Shown one piece after another: positions 57,120 to 64,000 of a stretch of DNA of 64,000 nucleotides. The notes under the pieces are model-generated. The model saw nothing but the letters and a program-made list of their open reading frames with translations. It had not been told where the DNA came from and ran no database searches. Every line of letters starts with the position of its first letter. Position 1 is the stretch's first letter. The position numbers were made by a program, and so were the translations under genes. This DNA comes from CAVSLM01 sp963728895 (GTDB lineage Bacteria > Pseudomonadota > Gammaproteobacteria > JBBQDK01): NCBI GenBank assembly GCA_963728895.1, contig CAVSLM010000006.1, positions 91,907 through 155,906 of the forward strand. The letters run 5' to 3'.

Positions 57120-57139
57120 CTACATAGTCCGGGAGGCCA
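57120..57139. repeat. Right terminal inverted repeat of the inner RIT
   Basis: CTACATAGTCCGGGAGGCCA, exact reverse complement of 53431-53450. Just outside it, on the reverse strand, bases read CGACACTATTGGCC, close to the RHYLA codons of outer ritA with one base missing. Confidence 0.9.
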
Positions 57140-57142
57140 ATA

Positions 57143-57176
57143 GTGTCGCCTATGTCGCCGGCGACATAGGCGACAC
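57143..57176. repeat. 34-bp perfect palindrome
   Basis: GTGTCGCCTATGTCGCC (57143-57159) is followed directly by its reverse complement (57160-57176), with no loop. Each half contains GTCGCC twice, separated by TAT. It lies 3 bp outside the right terminal repeat and its last codons open the ritC fragment (CGA CAC = Arg-His). Confidence 0.9.
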
Positions 57177-57452
57177 ACCTGTGCGATGATCAGTCTGCAA
57201 GCAACAGGAGACATTCGAAAAGTCGCCATGTGGCTGGGTCATTCCAGTCTCAAGTCGACCGAGATCTACCTCAGGGCCGACCCGACCGAGAAACTCAACA
57301 CCATCGAAAAAGCCCTACCGCCGGATCTTCGTCGAGGTACGTTTCCCGTCGAAGACCAGCTCATCGCCTGGCTTTCCGGTCGGAAACTATCCGGAGTGAA
57401 TCCGTGGGAAGATACGACAAATAGCGAATTCGGAATTCGGAACTCTTCATAG
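57171..57452 (+). pseudogene. RitC-type recombinase, C-terminal fragment (outer RIT)
   Basis: Reads RHTCAMISLQATGDIRKVA, then MWLGHSSLKSTEIYLRADP with the nucleophilic tyrosine, and a tail to 57452. This is the last third of a RitC-type catalytic domain, similar in layout to the inner ritC (RHTMALEML, LWLGHE). The N-terminal two thirds are missing. With the truncated ritA at 52347 it brackets the inner element, so both are remnants of one older forward-strand RIT. Confidence 0.8.
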
Positions 57453-57744
57453 TCTCCCACTGCGGACAACAGCTGAACGCCACCAGATGCTCGACGTGGC
57501 AGCTCTCGCAGCGCACCCGCAGAAACCCGTGTTCGAGACGGCCGCATTTCAGGTAGTCCTCGAACTCGCGATGCACGTAATCCGGCAGATCCTTGTCCTG
57601 CTCCGCCAAATGAGCCGTGAACGCCGGGTAATACTCGTCGACGATCCGATAGAGAAGCGTCTGCTCAGGCCGGTGACGCTGGTAACGGCCAGCATCCCGC
57701 TCCCGGGTGGCCATCCTGGCCGCCGTGGGGGGCATGATCCGCAT
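57361..57744 (-). pseudogene. IS91-family transposase, N-terminal zinc-binding fragment (right)
   Basis: Inverted twin of the fragment at 51925. The two products differ at only three residues before CCPQ. It then reads into unrelated codons from 57448 down to a stop at 57361, overlapping the ritC fragment antisense. Truncation at the same base as the left copy shows that the cut predates the duplication. Confidence 0.8.
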
Positions 57745-57754
57745 CCTTGCGATA

Positions 57755-57770
57755 CTGTATTTTTGTACAG
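57755..57770. promoter_or_regulatory. LexA (SOS) box-like operator, right copy
   Basis: CTGT-N8-ACAG, identical (inverted) to 51899-51914, upstream of the right IS91-type fragment. Confidence 0.6.
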
Positions 57771-57846
57771 TCTATCGCTCGGCTGCGCGGTCTTGAAGCG
57801 TCAGTTGTAATACCACCCAGTGCCAGTCATTGCCAGTGAATGCCGG

Positions 57847-58008
57847 TCATTCCCACTCGATCGTCGCTGGCGGCTTGCCGGAGATGTCGTAGGTCACGCG
57901 CGAGATGCCGGCCACCTCGTTGATGATGCGCCGGGCGACGAGGTCCAGGAACTCGTAGGGAAGGTCTGCCCAGCGGGCGGTCATGAAGTCGACGGTTTCC
58001 ACCGCGCG
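57847..58008 (-). pseudogene. guaA: 3' fragment of guaA
   Basis: Encodes the last 53 residues of GMP synthase (AVETVDFMTARWADLPYEF to PPATIEWE). It differs from the intact gene by nine bases in 162, more than the adjoining DNA does. It therefore probably comes from a different guaA allele. Upstream it is fused to a Fe-S protein gene across a short GCGCG microhomology near 58004-58010. Confidence 0.88.
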
Positions 58009-58383
58009 CGAAGCTGGTCTGCCCCTTGCGATGTTCGACAGCGCGGTAACGCAGCATGAGATGGGGGAAATCAAGGTCGAATTCATGCGGCGGGACATAG
58101 GGGCACTTGGTCATGAAGCACATGTCGCACAGCGTGCAGGCGTCCACGACCGTTGAATCGGCTAGCGGTCAGATCGTCGACTCACCCATTGGCGGCTTCG
58201 TCGACCAGATCGAAAGCTTCGGGAAACTGCCGCACAGATTGAAGCAGCGCCGACAGCCATGGCAAATGTCGAAGACGCGGCGCAGCTCCGCCTCGAGCGC
58301 GGCCTCGTCGGCGACTCGCGATCCTGCCACGGGATCGCGTGGCGCGTCGGCGCCTCGAGACTGCCTTCTCGGATTCCATTCAT
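58009..58383 (-). pseudogene. Heterodisulfide reductase-related (4Fe-4S) protein, broken N-terminal part
   Basis: Starts at ATG 58383 (MNGIREGSLEAPTRHAIPW) and, after at least three frame corrections, reads ELRRVFDICHGCRRCFNLCG and then DACTLCDMCFMTKCPY, two cysteine clusters typical of (4Fe-4S) oxidoreductase subunits of the GlpC/HdrD type. It ends in VEHRKGQTSFAR where guaA-derived codons begin. Such genes commonly follow rubrerythrin genes in aerobic proteobacteria, as here. The C-terminal CCG domains are lost. Confidence 0.7.
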
Positions 58384-58555
58384 CTGTCAAGACTCTCCAG
58401 CCCAATCACCCGCCTGCCTTCGCCAAAGCTCGCGAAAGGGCAGGAATTTCTCCCGCACGCTGATAAAAAAGTGCGTCGAAGCCTTGCTCCCGCGCCCCAA
58501 CTGACCGGTAGCTATGCCAGCGCCATTTGTTGTGGCCCGGGAATACGGATTCACC

Positions 58556-58971
<416 letters not shown>

Positions 58972-59316
58972 CTTGTCTCTCCTTGCGAGCGGAAACTGTG
59001 CGGCAAGCCTTGCCTGCGCTCCTTTGTCCTACGCCGCCTGCGCGCGCACGGACAGCGGATTGTCGCAATGAGCATGATCGGGGAAATCGATGGAAGATGC
59101 GATCTTGATCGACCAGATGATAACGGCTCGCAAAAAGGCCATTGAGAGACGAGCGACCTGTAACGCTCGGCCCGTCGTTCGGATACAGTGAGCGGCCGGT
59201 CATCTTTATGGCCTTTAAACTTGGAAACACGCCCGCTTCCCGCGATCCAAGTCTCTGGAACCACCCAAGGCGGGCTGGCATTCCAGGAACGGCGAGGCGT
59301 CACTTTCGTGAAAATC
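58972..59316. other. Gene-free stretch
   Basis: 345 bp upstream of the rubrerythrin gene. Presumably holds its promoter. I see no family motif or structured element. Confidence 0.5.
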
Positions 59317-59493
59317 ATGCCCCGAAAAGAGCTGCTGCTTTATGCAAGCGCCTTGCAGGACCGGCTGGGCGGAACCGCGCCCTTGTTAGTCACCGATCTC
59401 ATCGACAGTTTTATTCGCAAAGGGGCGCATGCCGATGCGCGCGCCTGGCAGGAAATCGCGACGGCTCTGGATCGTCTTTCCTGCGAGAAATGA
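59317..59493 (+). CDS. Small hypothetical protein
   Basis: 58-residue product starting MPRKELLLYASALQDRLGG and ending in a helical AWQEIATALDRLSCEK. Codon use is bacterial and a GTG nine bases earlier is an alternative start. It faintly resembles small proteins of sphingomonads, but I cannot name a family. Lies alone between rubrerythrin and the amidohydrolase fragment. Confidence 0.45.
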   Translation: MPRKELLLYASALQDRLGGTAPLLVTDLIDSFIRKGAHADARAWQEIATALDRLSCEK

Positions 59494-59528
59494 TCCCCGA
59501 TCGATGGGGAGATAAGACCGATCGACCG

Positions 59529-59934
59529 CTAATTCTTCTTGAGAATATCCAGCGCCGCCGCGGTCAGTGCCTTGGCGCCCGTATCGATCACGGCGCTTGC
59601 GTCGGGCGCCCAGAGCGGGCTGTGCAGCGAGGGTAGCGTGATCTTGCCCGCCTTGGCCTGCGCCATATGCTCAAGCATGACCCCACCGACCCGAAAAATG
59701 AGGCTCTTGATCGACTGGTCGGCGCGATAATATTGACCGAAATCCTCGCCGGCCATGACGGCGGGGGTCTGCACCACCCGATCCGCGCCAAAATGCCCAC
59801 GAGGATATCGGCGACATGCGCGCTGAAATCCGGCGAGTTCCATGTCGAGGGCGTATAGTCCTTCTCCCAGGTCACGATCGGCAGCCTGTCGTCGGGCACG
59901 CGAGCGGCCATGGCCTCGGCCTTCGCGATGCTAG
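59529..59934 (-). pseudogene. M20 family amidohydrolase/peptidase, C-terminal fragment (frameshifted)
   Basis: Reads RVPDDRLPIVTWEKDYTP, then PDFSAHVADILVG, and after restoring one G near 59800 HFGADRVVQTPAVMAGEDFG and VPSLHSP-like SLHSPLWAPDASAVIDTG. AGEDFG and LHSP are the metal-binding motifs of the C-terminal half of M20 amidohydrolases. The upstream part is lost where the sequence changes character at about 59935. Confidence 0.72.
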
Positions 59935-62900
59935 TACATACGTAACGAACCAAGAACAGGACATAACAACAATGCATTGCTTAGTCGTCCATCGGAGTTT
60001 CCTGGATCCTCCTCCTCCTCCTTTCTCTCGGGTCGGACGGTCGCGCCGCTCTGGGCACGGAAGTGCGGAGTGATGGTTGTTCGAGCGTGGCTGCGGGCCG
60101 CGAAGCACGGGGTCCTGTCGAGGAGGTGGGTGATCGGGCGGGCCGACGCCGCCGAGTGATGGGTGGACGGTGTCTACGACGGCAGCTCGACGCCGCCGCC
60201 GAGGAGTGCTCGATGTTGCCTGGATCTCGCCGGCCTGCTCGTCCTCAAGAGCCGGCCAGCGGCTGGGTGCAGCTGAGCGAGTTGCCGGGGAACGCACCGC
60301 AGCCGCTTGTGGGTCAGGAGCACGAGTCCATCCCCATGCAGGCCAAGGAGGGCGTGCATGGCCTCTTAGCCATGCCCTCCTCGGTGCCACCGTCAATCTG
60401 GCTGACTGAGCTGTGGTGTCGACATGTTGCTCACCGTGTGGGCCAGCTGGTCAGAGGGCCTCCGGTTGGGGGAGTAGCGATAGACCTTCACCGCCGCGTC
60501 CCCCGGCCGCTTCGGCTAGGCCCGCTCCAGCCTTGCTGCGCGCCTGCAGGGAGACACTGGTGGTTGAGGCATCGCCGCGGCCGACGCGCTGCTGCATGCT
60601 GGTCCGGGCACATCGGACAGCTCGGTCGATGGCAGTCTAGTGATTTTTACCAGATGCTAATGTCTCATTTCGAACGGTATCGCCGTCCTGAGGCTTCGGG
60701 CAGGTTCACTGATGTCGCCGTCGAGGAGCGGACGGGCTTCGCCGTCGACGCCGGCGCTGGCCGGGTCGCGAATCCGAACGCGGACGCCTGCTCCGGCATG
60801 CCTGGCCGACTCCGCCGAGATCGTGCTCGACGACGCCCTGGAGGCGGACGGCAGCCGGCCTGGCTCGATGCTCTCGATCGGCTTGGGAGTCCTGGTGGAC
60901 ATCCCGGATATGAAGCGCGCGCAGGAGGCCGGGAGCGGCCACGCCGAGGAGCGGCTGGAGGCCGCGCGGAGTTCCGAAGCATTTCCCGCTCCGACGATGC
61001 CCTGGCAGTGGAGCGAGCGCGGTCGCGCCCGCGTGGCAGAGGTGGACGGCCAGGGCCCGCGCCGAAACGCATCGCCGAGGCCCAGAAGGTCCGCCGACGA
61101 GGCTGGTGTGTGACAATGCCAGGAGGCTCTTAGGGGGAGGCGCCAGGAGGAGCAAGGAGATTTGGCCGAGGTTGCTTGATGAGGTCGAGGAGGCGCAGCG
61201 CGAGGCCGAGGAGTCCCGGCAGCCAGCAGAAGCTCCGTCGAGGAGGCGGCCGAGCTGGTCCACCCAGGCGCAGCGACTTCGCCTCGACCAGGACGGAGGC
61301 CGCGCGCGCCGCCGCCGGAGTGCATCGCCCAGGCGGTGCAGCAGCTCGCCGCCGAGGCCGAGCAGCAGGCCAACGAGGCCGAGGACGGGCTCGGCAGCAG
61401 GCTCCAGCAGATCCGCGAACAGGCCGAGGAAGCCGCGAAGCAGACCGGCGCGCGAGCTCCAGCGCAGCGACGGTGGTCGAAGTCCAACAAGCCACTCGCG
61501 GCGAACGCCGCGAGCATCGTCGAGGACGACGAACACGACCGAGCCACCAGTCGTCGCGGCGATCTGCGGAGGCGTCCGACGATAAGGAGGGCATGGATGC
61601 GCCTCCGACGGCAAGCAAGTTCGAGCGCTTCCTCGACATGGCGAAACGCCTCCTGCTGGGAGAAGCCGCGGCCTCGGCGATGGCCGGCAGCATGGAAGCC
61701 TCCGGCAGAAGCAGGCCTCGGAGGATGCGGGCGCCCAAAGCAGTTGCAGCGCCGGGGCCTCATCGCCGGTGGTGTCGCCCGGCTTCACGGGGAGGCAGCG
61801 GCCCGCACATTTCCTCCGCTGGCGCTGCCGCCGGAGGGGGCGAGGGGCCTCACTTGTGTAGTGGTTTGGCATGGTGGTTTGCTGGCCGGTATAGGCTACG
61901 TGGTCAGGGCCTGGGCGTGAGGTGCCATGTTCAGACACTGTCAGAATGGGCGGCGAGCGTGCTGCAGAGGCTCGAGGAGTTCAGTGCCGGTTGCCCCCGG
62001 ACCCCGGCGACCATGGGGTCTGGGTGTGCTGGACCCATCCTGCATTTGCAGGAGACGCTGTCTGGACGGGTGCTGCTTGGATGCCTCGACTAGGCCTCCT
62101 GGCTGGCCGGTCAGACGGCTCCGATGCGACGAGATCGCGCCCGCGCCTGGTCAGTGGCGGGCAAATGCCCGCAGCCTCGTTCTCCCTGCGGCGGGGCGCC
62201 CGGCGCCGCGGCTCCTGCCAGGGCCAGCGGCGGCAGCGCCGGCGGGGCCCGGCCTGCCCAGGCGGTTCGCGCACCATTAACGAGGGAGCCCTCAGCTCCT
62301 CGCCCGAGATGCGGTGGGCATGGTGCTGGAGACGCTCGCGTGCGCAGCCCGGAGTGGTCCGGCGCTCTCTCTCTGACCACGTGCTTCAGCCCTCCGCCCA
62401 CCGGCCACATTGCCGAGGCGGTGGTGCCGGCATCCTCGGTGGGTGGTGGAGGTGTGCCACCCGACTGGGCTGGTGGGGTTGGCAGGCAGACGGTCGGGTG
62501 TGCCGGTGACCTGGGCCGGCACTCGGGCTGAGCGTCTGGATTGCTTGCTGACTGGGCTTGGCCAGCAGCGCTGTCGGCTTGCGGCGAGCACTGCAGCTTT
62601 CTGGGTGTACGGAGGTGTTGCTCGGCGAGAAAGAGCAAGGCAGCTGTACCCGTTGTTCTTTGACTCACGAACCTCCACAGGTGACCGCCGGTGTGGCCGG
62701 TTGTGGGCAGCAGGGTGGACGTCGCCGGGCCGGGTTAGTAAGTTTTTTTCGCTGGCCGGCAGTTCACCCCGCATGTGAAGTCCACGAGGGTCGGGCCAAG
62801 CCCGGCGGGCCAGTGCTGGGGCAGGAACCCGCGCGCTTCGCCGACGAGCCCCGCGCGCTCCCGGAACGCGCCCCTGGCACGACGATTCCGTTCTGTCCGG

Positions 62901-64000
62901 GAAGTGCCAGGTCGCCCGCGTGGTCGGTGTGGAAGCTGCCACCGACGTCCCCATCACTACCGGTGAAACGAGCCCGCGCAGTCCGCGCCGATCTCCATGG
63001 GCTGTTGCTTCATCGCGCGGTCAGTTCCATCAAACCGATGAGATCCCCTTCATGGAGCTCGCGTGGCTCGTCGTGTTTGGAGGGGTCGGCGGCGCCGCTT
63101 GAGCCCGGTAGCGCGTTTGCTGCTCGCATGGCATGTTGTGGTCGACGAGGGGAGTCGGGCGCAGGATGCTGCTGGAACATGTCCCGTTGAGTCCGGGCGG
63201 GCGGCTCTGCTTCGGCCGCGTCGCTCGCCAGGAGTACGGGATACACGCCGACCGTCATCGCGTGGGTGGCCTTGGTTCGGCAAAGCCCGCACAGGACTTG
63301 TCGAGTTCGTTCGACGGCCGCTCCCTTCCAGCTGAGGAGGACTTTAGTGGGGCCAGCACGGCGGCGGCCGGCCGCTGCGGGAGGCGAAGGGCGGCACCTG
63401 CTCGCGGGTGGGAGACCTGAGCAGCTGCAGTGAGGTGACGATCGAGCCGGCCGGAGAGTTATTGCCGGAGGCGGGAGGCACTCGCGGATAAGCGTTCACA
63501 TTCTCCAGGGCACTTGCGGAGCAGATTCTTCTGTTCCTCTCCAGGAACTCGCCGGAGATGCTCACCAGAATCGCCGCGAGAGCTCGGCGCCACCCAGGAC
63601 GTGTCGAGAGGAGAGTTTCTGCGACCCCTCTTCTATTGCCGTCGGCGAGCGCGGGCAACTCTCTGCAGCTCGCCGAGAGCTCACGGGTTTCACGTCGAGG
63701 TGGAGGCTCGCCAGCGAACAAGGCCTCGCAGGCGTCGTGCGCAGTGTGTGTCGTCGATCAGGGGCTGCCCCGTCGACAGATCAGGGAAGCTCGGGATGAC
63801 TGCGAGTAGTAGGAGGCCGGGTTCGGAAGTCGTGGACCAGGGAGAGCTCACGTGGACGCCGCGTCTGCAGCTTGTCGCTTGGGGCTGCTTGCTGGAGCAC
63901 GCGACGAGGCACGTGACTGCTCGCGCGCTCATCCCTCTGGCTCTCTGCCGTTGATTGGTGCTGCCTGGAGTATAGATGTAACTGAACGAGTGTATGCACA
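59935..64000. other. Foreign, probably eukaryotic, GC-rich DNA without identifiable genes
   Basis: About 4.1 kb in which many short overlapping frames occur on both strands. They are rich in Arg, Ser, Pro and Ala, have no ribosome sites and no family motif I recognise. A CTCCTCCTCCTCCTTTCTCTC tract (60009 onward; trinucleotide-like) and the lack of operon spacing look eukaryotic. Between 61160 and 61700 the + strand has Glu/Ala/Gln-rich segments in shifting frames (DEVEEAQREAEESRQ, AAEAEQQANEAEDGLG) that may be a decayed coiled-coil gene or transposon. No tRNA, rRNA or CRISPR is visible. Confidence 0.5.

Larger units (their letters stand above)
53431..57139 (-). mobile_element. Inner recombinase-in-trio (RIT) element
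   Basis: Three adjacent tyrosine recombinase genes on the reverse strand, each overlapping the next by ATGA, flanked by 20-bp perfect inverted repeats at 53431-53450 and 57120-57139. Three consecutive recombinases with such coupling define RIT elements. It lies inside another RIT of opposite orientation. All three genes carry apparent indels, and ritA is further interrupted, so the copy appears inactive unless the indels are sequencing errors. Confidence 0.82.
51823..57846. mobile_element. Composite accessory block: IS91 remnants around a nested RIT element
   Basis: Everything between the two guaA stop codons. From left to right it holds an IS91-family 5' fragment, a truncated outer ritA, a complete but decayed reverse-strand RIT trio between 20-bp inverted repeats, a 34-bp palindrome, a 3' ritC fragment, and an inverted IS91 5' fragment. 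None of these has cargo genes. The boundaries follow from the shared 560-bp repeat; whether the block moves as a unit is not known. Confidence 0.75.
57449..58008 (-). repeat. 560-bp inverted repeat, right copy
   Basis: Reverse complement of 51661-52220 at about 98% overall identity with no indels. It consists of the IS91 5' fragment (57449-57744), its upstream region with the LexA-like box, and the guaA tail (57847-58008). Confidence 0.92.

Noticed and set aside
53431..57176. A CRISPR array or integron
   Set aside because: Repeats are inverted pairs, not regularly spaced direct repeats; no cas or intI-specific motif, and the recombinases form a RIT trio.
51661..58008. A pure fold-back (palindromic) sequencing artefact
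   Set aside because: The two arms differ at about 13 positions, clustered in guaA, so they are not copies of one read or molecule; a chimera of two alleles remains possible.
59935..64000. Long frames such as 60706-61938 reverse and 61176-62093 forward
   Set aside because: They overlap each other on both strands, lack ribosome sites and are low-complexity Arg/Ser/Pro/Ala sequence; no bacterial gene can be supported.

Overview
The first 52 kb read as the chromosome of a high-GC gammaproteobacterium. The gene orders ispF-truD-surE-pcm-yqaA-nlpD-rpoS, rlmN-pilF-rodZ-hisS-yfgM-bamB-der-xseA and guaB-guaA are typical of that class. A FimX-type c-di-GMP protein, an RpfE-like gene beside recJ, and a complete EpmA/EpmB/EF-P set suggest a Chromatiales/Xanthomonadales-like lineage. 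No genus can be named from this sequence alone.

Layout: 0-7 kb, isoprenoid/tRNA/repair genes ending in rpoS. 7-14 kb, alaC-hom-thrC (threonine from aspartate), an RpfE-like gene and recJ. 14-18.5 kb, parC, htpX and a DUF1015 gene. 18.5-23.4 kb, FimX-like protein, an acetyltransferase and a large FimX-neighbourhood protein. 23.5-26.1 kb, epmB (reverse) and efp-epmA (forward), which make and beta-lysylate elongation factor P. 26.2-29.7 kb, an MCE/Mla-type lipid transport operon (STAS-permease, ATPase, MCE protein, lipoprotein). 29.7-32.4 kb, trmJ, cysE, iscR (with an upstream IscR-type box) and an A-type Fe-S carrier. 32.6-37.9 kb, tamA-tamB. 38-46 kb, ndk, rlmN, pilF, rodZ, hisS, yfgM, bamB, der. 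46.3-48.6 kb, an M23 peptidase and xseA on the reverse strand. 48.7-51.8 kb, guaB-guaA.

The accessory part starts at the guaA stop codon. A 560-bp stretch (last 162 bp of guaA plus the 5' end of an IS91-family transposase preceded by a LexA-like box) recurs in inverted orientation at 57449-58008. Between the two copies lies a nested recombinase-in-trio (RIT) structure. A reverse-strand ritA-ritB-ritC trio, bounded by 20-bp inverted repeats, sits inside an older forward-strand RIT of which only a 5' ritA piece and a 3' ritC piece remain. The inner ritA carries a 285-bp hairpin-rich non-coding insertion, and a 34-bp perfect palindrome lies at the right edge.

Beyond 58008 the context changes abruptly: a broken Fe-S protein gene, a frameshifted rubrerythrin, a small ORF and the end of an M20 amidohydrolase, probably from another proteobacterium. 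From about 59935 to the end the DNA has no credible bacterial genes and looks eukaryotic or otherwise foreign. Single-base indels, mostly at homopolymers, break rpoS, hom and the RpfE-like gene as well as many genes after 53.5 kb. The contig is therefore probably lightly polished and possibly chimeric after 52-58 kb; this limits how literally the accessory architecture can be taken.
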